Assembly (NCBI GenBank): GCA_000247545.1 | Contig: CP003316.1 | Span: 2,265,233 to 2,329,232, forward strand | Source of the DNA: Pyrobaculum oguniense TE7 | Lineage (GTDB): Archaea; Thermoproteota; Thermoprotei; Thermoproteales; Thermoproteaceae | DNA length: 64,000 bases | Direction of reading: 5' to 3' | Shown: positions 1-7,706 of the stretch, piece after piece | Numbering within the stretch: the stretch's first letter is position 1 | Layout: each line of letters opens with the position of its first letter | Position numbers and translations under genes: made by a program | The notes under the pieces: model-generated | The model's database searches: none | Seen by the model: the letters and a program-made list of their open reading frames with translations, nothing else | What the model was told of the DNA's origin: nothing

Positions 1-417
1 TTTATGTACCCTGTGAGAAGTCCAGTTCCTTATTATCTCCACTGCGTACCCAGGCGCGACGCCCCTACCCATGGACACCGGCGCTGGCTTAATCAACGAG
101 GGCATCGTGTAATTCTGCGGAGCCGCCGGTAGCACAAACACAGAGCCGTTTATAGGCCCGAGGTCGTCCTCAACATACAGCCTTATAAAGCCGCGGCGGG
201 TCTCGCCGTTGTCCGCACGCGGCGCTGGGACGGTGTCGGAAGGGGACACCCAACCTTCATGCCCTTCCGAAATCGAAGATCTGTTCGCCGTCGCTTTGGT
301 ATCCATCAAAGGCGGCTTTACCTGAGGAGTCTGGCTTATCGTAATATGGAGTAAGGTTATCGCAATCGCAACGGCGAACGTGGCGAGCATTATGTGTTTG
401 ATTCTTAACTTCTGCAT
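1..417 (-). CDS. Secreted or membrane-anchored protein of unknown function (partial, C-terminus outside window)
   Basis: The frame is open from an ATG at 417 to the window edge, so only the first 139 codons are seen. Residues 1-5 are polar and basic, followed by a hydrophobic stretch (about residues 9-28, MLATFAVAIAITLLHITI). That looks like a signal peptide or signal anchor. The next 40 residues are polar and low in complexity, after which a more ordered region starts (RGFIRLYVEDDLGPINGSVFVLP), consistent with an extracellular beta-rich domain. An A/T box (TTTTTAAACC on the minus strand, about 433-442) lies just over 20 bp upstream of the ATG and supports this start. The family is not recognised. 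Confidence 0.6.
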   Translation of the reverse strand, partial: MQKLRIKHIMLATFAVAIAITLLHITISQTPQVKPPLMDTKATANRSSISEGHEGWVSPSDTVPAPRADNGETRRGFIRLYVEDDLGPINGSVFVLPAAPQNYTMPSLIKPAPVSMGRGVAPGYAVEIIRNWTSHRVHK

Positions 418-632
418 AAGCGGTAAAAAAAGGTTTAAAAACTTTAACTCTTATACCTATTCGTCTTGACGCGTTGGGAAGATGTTAGACTATTGTTGTG
501 GAACTAGTGTTGCTTGATTCTAACACCTTATTTAACTCGCTTCGGAGTAACCGTGATGATAGACAAATGGCGTAAGGCAACGCTACCTTGTAGACGTGCA
601 ATATATATAATTAGCCACAACGCATATGCAGT

Positions 633-1604
633 ATGGACACGAAGACTGTAGACCTCCTCATGGAGGTGCAGTACAACTTCCCCCTTGTCGAGAGGCCTTT
701 CCTCGCAGTCGCCGAGAGGATAGGCGCCAGCGAGGAGTGGGTGATAAATAGGCTCAGGGAGGCCGTCGTGGAGGGGGTTTTGAAGAGGATCGGCGCAATT
801 CTAAATTACAGAAGCCGCGGACTCACGGCGGCGCTGGTGGGCATGGCGGTTCCCGAGGAGAAGATCGAGGAGGTAGCCGCCGAGGTGAACAAAGACCCCT
901 ACGTCAGCCACAACTTCCAGCGGGACTACAAGCCGTACAACCTGTGGTTCGTAACGAAGGCCCAGACGAAGGAGGAGCTGGAGGCCAAGGTAGCCGCCGT
1001 TGCGAAGAAGTACGGGCTGGACTACGTAATTCTCTACTCCCTCAGAAGCTATAAGGTGGACGTCCGCTTCGATCTCAGAAAGGGCATTTCCTGGACCAAA
1101 GGCTACGTAATGCCGGAGAACCCCCCAAGCGTCTCCGAGGCGGGAGTCCCAATGGCGTTTTTTGGCAAGATAAAATCCCTGCCCTTGACCCCCGAGCCTT
1201 TTAAAGAGGCGGCGCAGATCCTAGGCGTATCGGTGCCGGAGGCCTTGCAGAAGATAAGGCAGCTCATAGAGCTGGGCATACTCCGCGACCTCCACGCCAC
1301 ATTAGACGGAGAGAAAGCCGGTTTTAGAGAAAACGCCATGGTGGTGATGAGAGACGTCAAGTGCGAGGAAATAGCGGTGTTGCCCATCTCCACCCACGTC
1401 GTCCTCCGAAACACAGTGCCTGGGAAGTGGGAATACCCGTGTTACTTCATGGTGCACGGCGTGTCGAGACAAGTCATTGAGGACTACGTCGGGGAGGCGT
1501 TGAGGAAGCTTGGCGTGAGGGAGTATAAGCTACTCTACAGCGTCAGGGACTTCTTAGGCGGAAGGGAAATGGCACGGCGCGTAGAGAAGGTGGCTGAGGA
1601 CTAA
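633..1604 (+). CDS. Siroheme decarboxylase, AhbA/AhbB (NirD/NirL-like) two-domain fusion
   Basis: This protein is 323 residues and is built from two Lrp/AsnC-like halves. Each has a winged-helix segment (about residues 5-60 and 185-245) followed by a ferredoxin-like RAM-type domain. Paired AsnC-like domains next to hemC and a radical SAM/SPASM gene are characteristic of siroheme decarboxylase (AhbA plus AhbB, or NirD/NirL in the heme d1 route), which converts siroheme to 12,18-didecarboxysiroheme. In many organisms the two halves are separate proteins; here they are one chain. A TATATATA box at about 600-609 lies about 28 bp before the ATG, which implies a leaderless transcript. The gene converges on hemC, and the two stops overlap by 4 bp (1601-1604). 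Whether the product feeds heme b or heme d1 cannot be told from this gene alone. Confidence 0.85.
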   Translation: MDTKTVDLLMEVQYNFPLVERPFLAVAERIGASEEWVINRLREAVVEGVLKRIGAILNYRSRGLTAALVGMAVPEEKIEEVAAEVNKDPYVSHNFQRDYKPYNLWFVTKAQTKEELEAKVAAVAKKYGLDYVILYSLRSYKVDVRFDLRKGISWTKGYVMPENPPSVSEAGVPMAFFGKIKSLPLTPEPFKEAAQILGVSVPEALQKIRQLIELGILRDLHATLDGEKAGFRENAMVVMRDVKCEEIAVLPISTHVVLRNTVPGKWEYPCYFMVHGVSRQVIEDYVGEALRKLGVREYKLLYSVRDFLGGREMARRVEKVAED

Positions 1605-2494
1605 ACGCCTCCGTCTTTAAACTTACGGATTTCCTCCGCGGCTCTCCGCCCCACCTCAACAGGGTCGTCGCCTACAACCCTGACTATGTACTTTCTGCCG
1701 CCGGAGGCGTATCCCGCTATGAATTCCACAGTGCCGTTTCTAGCGAATGCCACGCCTCCGACAGCCACGTGGCAGCCGGCGCCCACCGCTTTGAGGAATT
1801 CCCTCTCAGCTATTGCCTCCAACGCGGCTTTGGGGTCGCTCGCCTTCTTTAACAAATCAATTAACCAACTATCGGCCTCCTTCACAACGGCCGCGACGAT
1901 GCCCTGGCCTGGCGGTGGGGGCAAGACCTCAGGCCTCAAGACTGCCAGCTTTATGGGGGGCGAGGCTCCGTATAGCCTATATATGCCGGCTACTGCCATA
2001 ATAGCGGCGTCGTACTTTCCCTGGAGTATTTTGTTGATCCTGGTATCGACGTTCCCCCTCAGCGGCTCAACCCTCACATCGGGCCTGATAGCCTTTATGA
2101 ACTCAGCCCTCCTGACGCTGGAGGTGCCGACTAAAGCGCCCCGGGGCAACGTCTCGAGGACGTACCCAGCCGTGCTCACTAACGCATCGAAGGGCGGTGC
2201 CCTTTTAGAAAACCCCGCGACGACGAGCCCCGGCGAGAGCTCCGACGGGAGGTCTTTAAGCGAGTGCACAGCGATATCCGCCTCGCCCCTCAGCACTGCC
2301 AGGTTTACCTCCTTCTCAAAAATGCCCTTTACCCCTATCTGGTAAAGCGGCTTGTCCTGTATCTCGTCTCCAGTTGTTTTTACTATCTTTATCTCAAACT
2401 CGATGTTAGGTTCAACCGCCTTTATCTGCGCAAGCAACTCTTCCGTTTGGAGTAGGCTTAGTTTACTCCCCCTGGTGGCCACTACCAGCCTCAT
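1601..2494 (-). CDS. hemC: Porphobilinogen deaminase (hydroxymethylbilane synthase)
   Basis: This enzyme polymerises four porphobilinogens to hydroxymethylbilane, the precursor of uroporphyrinogen III and siroheme. The family's N-terminal signature ([17 protein letters not shown]) starts at the ATG at 2494. HSLKDLP supplies the catalytic Asp at residue 81, and [10 protein letters not shown] supplies the cysteine (C241) that carries the dipyrromethane cofactor. The length of 297 residues is normal. The reading frame stays open upstream to 2620, but that part lies inside the preceding radical SAM gene and carries no HemC homology, so I use the ATG at 2494. Only 2 bp separate it from the upstream radical SAM stop, so the two genes form an operon. 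Confidence 0.95.
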   Translation of the reverse strand: MRLVVATRGSKLSLLQTEELLAQIKAVEPNIEFEIKIVKTTGDEIQDKPLYQIGVKGIFEKEVNLAVLRGEADIAVHSLKDLPSELSPGLVVAGFSKRAPPFDALVSTAGYVLETLPRGALVGTSSVRRAEFIKAIRPDVRVEPLRGNVDTRINKILQGKYDAAIMAVAGIYRLYGASPPIKLAVLRPEVLPPPPGQGIVAAVVKEADSWLIDLLKKASDPKAALEAIAEREFLKAVGAGCHVAVGGVAFARNGTVEFIAGYASGGRKYIVRVVGDDPVEVGRRAAEEIRKFKDGGV

Positions 2495-2496
2495 TT

Positions 2497-3633
2497 TCAG
2501 CCGTTGAACAAAGCCGGTATAGGGCAGAGGGGATCGTCGCCAAACATGTCGCCGGTCAAGTAGTACGCCCTGGCCCTGTCCCCGCCCTTGCAGTACTTCT
2601 TGTAGGGGCACGCAGAGCATTTAGGGCCTTTGAGGTATTTTTCGGTTTCGACAAAGGGCGCCAATCTCTCGGGGGCTAAGATTTCCCTTAGCCTCTTCTC
2701 CCGGACGTTGCCCAGCTTGTAGAAGTCGATGAATTGGCAGGGGTACACATCGCCGTTTGGGTAGATTGACACGATTTTTCTGCCACACCCCCCTGTGGAC
2801 TCCACAAATTCTAGGTACTTGGCATCGCCCCCGCCCAGACTCAGGGCTATGTATATGCCGTCGTAGGGGGCTAGAGTGGTCTCAATTTCTAACACGCCGG
2901 CGTATTGCCTCGCCTTGGATATGAGGGTTTCGATAAACTGCCTATACTGCTGCGGGGTGTACCACCAGTCCTCTTCGAGCTTCTGGGCCCTCCCAGCGGC
3001 GGAGAGGTGGTAGAAGGTCACGCGCTTGACGCCCAGCGCGGCGGCGAAGTCGACGTAGTGGCCCACCTCGTGTATGTTCTTCGCCGTGACCACGAAGCGG
3101 AGGCCGACGTCGAGGCCGGCGGCCATGGCGTTTTTTATGCCTGCAAGAGCCGCGGCGAAGCTGCCGGGCACCCCCCTAAACTTGTCGTGGAAGTCTGCGC
3201 TCACCGAGTCTAGGCTAACTCCCACATAGACGAAGCCTACCTCCCTTAGCCTCTTAGCCACCTCCGGCGTGATGAGGGTGCCGTTTGTGGAAAGGACAAG
3301 CTTAATCCCCACGTCCCTCGCCCGCTCGGCGATTTCGAAGAAGTCGGGGCGAGTAAGCGGCTCGCCCCCCGTGAACAATATCAGAGGCACCCCCACCTCG
3401 GCCATTTGGTTAACGACGTCCAGAGCCTCCTTCGTGGTCAACTCTCCGGCATCGGCAGGCCCTGCGTCTATGTAGCAGTGGACGCAGCGGAGGTTGCACA
3501 GCCTAGTGATATTCCAGCTCACAATAGGCCTAAGAGGTGCGGAGAAGTCGCTGGGCTTCTGCACGCCGAACTTGCCCTTGACCTTAAAAGAGGTGGTGCC
3601 CACGCCGGCCACCATTACGCTGATAGGTATCAT
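2497..3633 (-). CDS. Radical SAM/SPASM enzyme of heme or heme d1 synthesis (AhbC/AhbD/NirJ family)
   Basis: This is a 378-residue protein. The radical SAM cluster motif is C46-x3-C50-x2-C53 ([11 protein letters not shown]), followed by the SAM-binding GGEP motif ([14 protein letters not shown]). The C-terminal SPASM region has further cysteines ([23 protein letters not shown]) for auxiliary Fe-S clusters. Members of this family act late in the siroheme-dependent route: AhbC removes acetate side chains and AhbD oxidatively decarboxylates to heme; NirJ acts in heme d1 synthesis. Lying directly upstream of hemC and opposite the AhbAB fusion places it in that pathway, but motifs alone do not tell me which step it performs. 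The ATG at 3633 lies about 25 bp from an AATTTTAAATTT box at 3653-3664, as expected for a leaderless start. Confidence 0.85.
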   Translation of the reverse strand: MIPISVMVAGVGTTSFKVKGKFGVQKPSDFSAPLRPIVSWNITRLCNLRCVHCYIDAGPADAGELTTKEALDVVNQMAEVGVPLILFTGGEPLTRPDFFEIAERARDVGIKLVLSTNGTLITPEVAKRLREVGFVYVGVSLDSVSADFHDKFRGVPGSFAAALAGIKNAMAAGLDVGLRFVVTAKNIHEVGHYVDFAAALGVKRVTFYHLSAAGRAQKLEEDWWYTPQQYRQFIETLISKARQYAGVLEIETTLAPYDGIYIALSLGGGDAKYLEFVESTGGCGRKIVSIYPNGDVYPCQFIDFYKLGNVREKRLREILAPERLAPFVETEKYLKGPKCSACPYKKYCKGGDRARAYYLTGDMFGDDPLCPIPALFNG

Positions 3634-3949
3634 GAGGTATAATCATGAGACAAATTTTAAATTTGCATATAACAGCCAAACTCGCTGGTGAGGAGAAGAC
3701 CCGGTTGAAACTGGTGACAGAGGCATCCTGGGCCGATTGTCTTCCTCCAATATTGTGCCTAGGCGGCATTACAAGACTGTAAAGAGCTGCCTTTTAGTGG
3801 GCGAGGATGTCAGCTAAATCCACACGTAGAGGATGTAGATAAAAAACAAGGCAACTGCGAGATGCCCGTTGCGATGGTGTCCGAAAACATTTAATGGCGT
3901 GGTGGGGCTAGTGGTGTGATGACCCGCCAGTGGCTTATAGGTGCCGAGC
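3634..3949. other. Intergenic region with promoter and an sRNA candidate
   Basis: This gap of about 315 bp holds the box A of the radical SAM gene (3653-3664) at one end and a C/D box sRNA candidate with its own box A (ACATTTAAT, about 3888-3896) at the other. The rest (about 3670-3885) shows no convincing reading frame, RNA motif or repeat in my reading. Confidence 0.5.
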
Positions 3950-3965
3950 TCACCCTTTGCTGATT
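3914..3965 (+). ncRNA. Candidate C/D box guide sRNA
   Basis: A perfect C box GTGATGA (3916-3922) and a perfect D box CTGA (3960-3963) span 48 nt, the usual size in Pyrobaculum. Between them a degenerate D' (CTTA) and C' (TGCCGA) fall at the expected places, leaving guides of about 11 and 12 nt. An ACATTTAAT box lies about 24 bp upstream. The RNA would run antisense over the 3' end of the DUF6884-like gene. The weak D'/C' boxes limit confidence, and no methylation target was derived. Confidence 0.45.
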
Positions 3966-4426
3966 CCCGATAGGCTGAGGAGCAAATTCCTGAGAATTAT
4001 GTGCCTGTTGAAATTCCCTGTCTTTACCCACCGGCCGCATGCCCTGTATGGCGCCAAGACGTAGACGTCGTACTGGCATGCCACCTCCTCAACTGCCTTG
4101 AAATACGGCCTAGAGACCACAAGAAACACCGTCGACGTCTCCGCCAGCCTTTTAAAAGCGTCGAGTAGTCCCACTTCTCTTGCCCATTTTTTTATCTCCG
4201 CATCGTTTCGCCCGCTGAGAGTTTCGTCGTAGGGCTCCAAGACTTGGTGTTCCTCGACAAGCCCGTAGCGCGCCGAGATTATGTAGAGCGCTACGGGGAT
4301 GCCGGCGGCCCTCGCTTCGTCCACCACTTTTGCAACCCTCCTAACGGAGGGGCCTCTGTAGAGCTCCCTGGCGAGGCTCGGCGTGGGAAGCTTCTCCGCA
4401 GTGCAGTTGGTGACAACGGAGATCAC
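3950..4426 (-). CDS. DUF6884-like protein
   Basis: This 158-residue cytoplasmic protein has a GTG start. Motifs include an N-terminal cysteine and lysine (NCTAEK), SARYGLV in the middle and PYDETL shortly after, followed by a hydrophobic strand (FLVVSRPYF). The arrangement 'C..K - SA[KR]YGL - PYD.TL' is that of the DUF6884 family, which resembles the YaaA fold and often occurs near 7-deazaguanine tRNA or DNA modification genes. A queuosine-precursor transporter lies 0.8 kb away (5251-5922), which may or may not be related. The biochemical function is unknown. It is divergent from uppP across a shared A/T-rich gap (4427-4463). Confidence 0.6.
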   Translation of the reverse strand: MISVVTNCTAEKLPTPSLARELYRGPSVRRVAKVVDEARAAGIPVALYIISARYGLVEEHQVLEPYDETLSGRNDAEIKKWAREVGLLDAFKRLAETSTVFLVVSRPYFKAVEEVACQYDVYVLAPYRACGRWVKTGNFNRHIILRNLLLSLSGISKG

Positions 4427-4463
4427 ACTAAACCTTTTTTAACGGAATTTATACAGAGCCGCC

Positions 4464-5273
4464 GTGGACATCGGCGTTTTCATCCTGCTGGGTATCGTAC
4501 AAGGCGTGGCGGAGTGGTTGCCCATAAGCAGTAAGACCCAAATCATGTTCGTCGCCACGGCGCTGATGGGCTACTCCCCGGCTTTGGCCTACTCGCTGGG
4601 GCTATTTCTAGAGGCGGCGTCTGTGATAGCCGCTCTGCTATATTTCCGGAACGTCTACGTAAGCGCGCTACGCGGTCTTTTGGGCGACAGGGCGGGGCGC
4701 AGGTGGCTTACCTACTTCGTGGTCACCACCGTAGTTACTGCGGTTGTTGGCTTGCCGCTCTACCTCACGGCGAGGGCATTCTTGATGGGAAGCGCCGCCG
4801 CGGGGTGGCTAATGATCGCGCTGGGCCTCGCGGTTATGATTAACGCATTTCTCTTGCAAAAGGCAAGGCGCGCCGCCGCCGGGCTAAAGTCGTTCGGCGA
4901 CATGACTCTACGCGATATGGCTCTTGTGGGCATCGCCCAAGCCCTCTCTGTATTGCCCGGGGTGAGCAGATCGGGCGCCACCACGTCCGCTCTGCTGTTG
5001 TTGGGCTATAAGCCAGAGGAGGCTTTCAAGGCGTCGTTTGCCCTAGTCCCGATAGCGGGCTTAGGCGCGGCGGTTTTGTCGTATCTGACTGAAAAGGGCG
5101 CTGTCGCCACGCCTGAGGCCGCATTAGCCATGGCGGTTGGAGTAGTGGTGAGCCTGGCAACGATCAGCGCCTTGTTGAGATTTGCCAAGAGCGGCCGCGC
5201 CGCCTTGGTGAACGTCGTGGTGGGGGCATTGGCGGTGGCTGGGGGCGTTGTCAGGTTGTTGGCGCCCGGATAA
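4464..5273 (+). CDS. uppP: Undecaprenyl-diphosphatase (UppP/BacA family)
   Basis: This is an integral membrane pyrophosphatase that recycles polyprenyl diphosphate to the monophosphate lipid carrier. In archaea the substrate is presumably the dolichol-type carrier used for glycosylation. The two family signatures are present: GIVQGVAEWLPISSKTQ near the N-terminus, with the catalytic EWLPISS, and PGVSRSGATT at about residues 168-177. There are around eight hydrophobic segments over 269 residues, the normal size. The GTG start at 4464 lies about 26 bp after a TTTTTTAAC box (about 4433-4442). The 3' end overlaps the convergent VUT-family gene by 23 bp. Confidence 0.92.
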   Translation: MDIGVFILLGIVQGVAEWLPISSKTQIMFVATALMGYSPALAYSLGLFLEAASVIAALLYFRNVYVSALRGLLGDRAGRRWLTYFVVTTVVTAVVGLPLYLTARAFLMGSAAAGWLMIALGLAVMINAFLLQKARRAAAGLKSFGDMTLRDMALVGIAQALSVLPGVSRSGATTSALLLLGYKPEEAFKASFALVPIAGLGAAVLSYLTEKGAVATPEAALAMAVGVVVSLATISALLRFAKSGRAALVNVVVGALAVAGGVVRLLAPG

Positions 5274-5922
5274 CCCCCACGTAGCGCCTCGCGCCGTATA
5301 CCAACAAGGCCTCCAGGGGTATCTGCAACCACTTAACGATTATCTGGCCTACGATAACCTCGGCGCTGGGGCCGAAGGCCAGCGTGATAAAGAGCGCCGT
5401 GTCGACGACTTGGGCTACTAGGGAGGAGCTATACACCCTGGCGAGTACGTGGAGCCTCGGCCACCTAGTCACTATGTAGACGTCTATAGTGGAGGAGGCA
5501 AGGTACGCCGTTAGGGAGGCTATTGCGATCCTCGCCGAGGGGGCTATGACGCTGTCCACCACGGCCGCCCTCTCGGCAAACCAAGCGGGCGGCGGTAGTT
5601 GAGACGCCGACCATGCCGCGAAGGCAACTGCTGCTTGGAAGAAGAATCCAAGCCTGACGGCCCTCATGGCGAACTGCCTCCCGTAGAAGACAGCCATGGC
5701 GTCGAGGACTGCGACGTTAGTCATAAAGATCACCGTGCCCGCCGGAGCCACGCCGACGCCGTAGTCGACGAGCTTGTTGGCGATGAACTGCGCCGCTGTT
5801 AAGGTGCCGAAGAAAAGCCCTACTAGGACGGTTTCTGCTCTCTCACGCCAGAGCCACAGTAGAAAAAGGTAGGCGGAATAGAGGACGAGGCCGTAGAGCC
5901 ATGCCATGAACAGGGCCAGCAT
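5251..5922 (-). CDS. Queuosine precursor transporter (VUT/YhhQ family)
   Basis: This membrane protein of about 223 residues has roughly six hydrophobic helices. Its conserved stretches are typical of the VUT (DUF165) family: AQFIANKLVDYGVGVAPAG, FYGRQFAMRAV, DVYIVTRW, SSLVAQVVDTALFITLAF. Family members import 7-deazaguanine precursors. In archaea, preQ0 serves archaeosine synthesis, so that is the inferred role. The frame is open upstream to 6144, but that extension overlaps trpC and is not hydrophobic. The ATG at 5922 sits about 26 bp from the AAAAATATAA box at 5943-5953, so I use it. The promoter region is shared with divergent trpC. Confidence 0.85.
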   Translation of the reverse strand: MLALFMAWLYGLVLYSAYLFLLWLWRERAETVLVGLFFGTLTAAQFIANKLVDYGVGVAPAGTVIFMTNVAVLDAMAVFYGRQFAMRAVRLGFFFQAAVAFAAWSASQLPPPAWFAERAAVVDSVIAPSARIAIASLTAYLASSTIDVYIVTRWPRLHVLARVYSSSLVAQVVDTALFITLAFGPSAEVIVGQIIVKWLQIPLEALLVYGARRYVGVIRAPTT

Positions 5923-5940
5923 GCGCCCGTGAGCCGGTCC

Positions 5941-5956
5941 AATTAAAAATATAAGG
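5941..5956. promoter_or_regulatory. Bidirectional box A between VUT transporter and trpC
   Basis: The A/T-rich stretch AATTAAAAATATAAGG lies about 26 bp from the ATG at 5922 on the minus strand and about 25 bp from the GTG at 5975 on the plus strand. It can therefore serve as a TATA box in both directions for two leaderless transcripts. Confidence 0.6.
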
Positions 5957-5974
5957 CCTTTATTTGGCAAATCC

Positions 5975-6724
5975 GTGGACTTCCTGGCCCAGGTTAAAAA
6001 GGCCGTGGAGCTCCGCCTCGCCACCGAGCCGAGTCCCCCCGCGAGGTCGCTGCCCCTTGTCGATTTCTCGAAGGCACTGGGGGAATTTGGAATAATTGCC
6101 GAGTATAAGAGAGCGTCTCCGCGGGGGGTTGTGCGTCTTGACATGCAGCCGTGGGCCTACTTCGCCATGCTTCAGCCCTATGCGGCCGCGTTTTCGGTAC
6201 TTACAGAGCCCTTCTGGTTTCTCGGCGACTACCGATTCATCCCCATGGCCAAGCCCTTCAAGCCGGTACTCATGAAAGACTTCGTTTTGGACAAAAGACA
6301 AATTGAAATTGCATATGGATACGGCGCAGACGCCGTCCTCATAATCTATCGCCTAGTGGGAAGGGAGAAGGCCATGGAACTCGCGGAGTACGCCCAGCGG
6401 CTTGGCTTGACGCCGGTGGTGGAGGTAGACAACCTCCAAGACGCCAAGGAAGCCGCCACGTGGGGAGGCAAGATCATGTTGGGCATAAATTCCAGGGACT
6501 TAGCCACGCTGGAGGTGAGCTTCCATAAGGCGATTGAGATCGCTAAGGCGTTGCGGGGTGACGTCGACTTTATAATAGAGAGCGGTATATCAAAGCCAGA
6601 GGAGGTGGAAAAAGCATGTATGCTATACGCCAAGGGAGTCCTCGTCGGGACAGCCCTAATGAAAAACCCCGCATTAATAAAGGAGCTTAGGCACGCCGCC
6701 GAGTCGTGTGTCTCGCGGCGGTGA
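5975..6724 (+). CDS. trpC: Indole-3-glycerol phosphate synthase
   Basis: This TIM-barrel enzyme of tryptophan synthesis converts CdRP to indole-3-glycerol phosphate. Diagnostic residues are visible in order: the EYKRASP loop with catalytic Lys, VLMKDFV with catalytic Lys, VVEV with the general-acid region Glu, GINSRDL with Asn, IESGI with Glu, and GVLVGTALMK for phosphate binding. The length of 249 residues matches archaeal TrpC. The GTG start at 5975 is supported by the box A about 25 bp upstream. The stop is followed after 1 bp by the cation efflux ATG, so the two are probably cotranscribed. No other trp gene is in the window. Confidence 0.95.
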   Translation: MDFLAQVKKAVELRLATEPSPPARSLPLVDFSKALGEFGIIAEYKRASPRGVVRLDMQPWAYFAMLQPYAAAFSVLTEPFWFLGDYRFIPMAKPFKPVLMKDFVLDKRQIEIAYGYGADAVLIIYRLVGREKAMELAEYAQRLGLTPVVEVDNLQDAKEAATWGGKIMLGINSRDLATLEVSFHKAIEIAKALRGDVDFIIESGISKPEEVEKACMLYAKGVLVGTALMKNPALIKELRHAAESCVSRR

Positions 6725-6725
6725 G

Positions 6726-7643
6726 ATGGATAAGCTAAGAGTGGCGCTAGTCTCTCTGTTAGCCGGCGTCGCAGTGACTACTTTAAAAATCACGGCCTGG
6801 GCCCAGAGCTTCTCCGTAGCTGTGCTTGCAGATGCGGTGCATTCGGCTGTGGACCTCCTTGCGTTGACTGTAACCTATCTTGCAATTAGGGCCAGCCTCA
6901 AGCCCCCCGATTTGGAACACCCATACGGCCACCACAAGGCCGAGACTCTGGGCGGGATAGGGGGTTCTCTTGCCGTAATGGCCTCGGCCACTTTTATCGC
7001 CTATGAGGCGGTCTCTAAGTTGCTACGCTGGGAGACCTACTTGCCGACTTTGGCGAGTATTTTGGCCATAGTTGCGGCCGTGGCCATTGATTTCAACAGA
7101 GTGCGAGTTCTCCGACGATTTAGGGGGGTGTCGAGGGCCCTCGAGGCCGACGCCTTGCACTTTTCCACAGAATTGGCGTCTTCGGCGGCCATATTGGCAG
7201 TGCTAGCCATGGGCGCGTGGGCCTCGGCCTACTATCCCGAGCTCTTTGCGCAGTGGGGCCCGGCGGTGGATGTGGCAATCGCAACGGTTATAACGATATA
7301 CTTTGTCAAGCTCAGCTTAGCCCTATTAAAGACCTCTGTAGTGGAGCTTCTGGACTACGCTCCGCCGGACGTGGTGGCGAGAGCAAAGGCTAAGGCAGAG
7401 AGTGTAAATGGCGTCAAATCGGTGAAGTCGATAAAGGTGAGGAAATCGGGGAGCATATACCACGCCGAAGTAACAATTACAGTAGATGAAAACCTAACGG
7501 TTAAGGAGGCGCACGAAATAGCTGACGGCGTGGAAAAAACGCTCAAACAGGAGCTAGGCGGCGAAGTTACTGTACACGTTGAGCCGCACCAGCACGCAGA
7601 GAGGAAAAGCCAGAAAACCGCCGATACTAAGAAAGGCCAGTAA
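6726..7643 (+). CDS. Cation diffusion facilitator (CDF) family divalent-metal efflux protein
   Basis: This 305-residue protein has six predicted transmembrane helices and a cytoplasmic ferredoxin-like C-terminal domain (GVKSVKSIKVRKSG onward, ending EVTVHVEPHQH). The transport-site motif in TM2 is intact (ADAVHSAVDLL). The HPYGHHKAETLGG loop is classic for CDF proteins. TM5 reads HFSTE where HxxxD is usual, an Asp to Glu change at a metal ligand. I use the ATG at 6726, 1 bp after the trpC stop, rather than the in-frame GTG at 6708, which lies inside trpC. A purine-rich stretch before the ATG could serve as a ribosome binding site. The metal exported cannot be read from sequence. Confidence 0.9.
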   Translation: MDKLRVALVSLLAGVAVTTLKITAWAQSFSVAVLADAVHSAVDLLALTVTYLAIRASLKPPDLEHPYGHHKAETLGGIGGSLAVMASATFIAYEAVSKLLRWETYLPTLASILAIVAAVAIDFNRVRVLRRFRGVSRALEADALHFSTELASSAAILAVLAMGAWASAYYPELFAQWGPAVDVAIATVITIYFVKLSLALLKTSVVELLDYAPPDVVARAKAKAESVNGVKSVKSIKVRKSGSIYHAEVTITVDENLTVKEAHEIADGVEKTLKQELGGEVTVHVEPHQHAERKSQKTADTKKGQ

Positions 7644-7706
7644 CTAGTCGTAAGTCTGGCCACCGGGAGAAGTGTAAATTATTTTAATATCAACTTCGAC
7701 GGGGGC

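Noticed and set aside
528-600. A perfect C box GTGATGA at 553-559 with an A/T box (TTATTTAA) about 21 bp upstream, suggesting a C/D sRNA
   Set aside because: No CTGA occurs at the D-box position 40-50 nt downstream, and no C'/D' pair is visible.
1686-2345. 219-codon open frame on the plus strand
   Set aside because: It is the antisense shadow of hemC, whose active-site motifs are all on the minus strand.
5923-6144. 74-residue N-terminal extension of the VUT transporter
   Set aside because: It overlaps trpC and the shared promoter; the hydrophobic protein starts at 5922.
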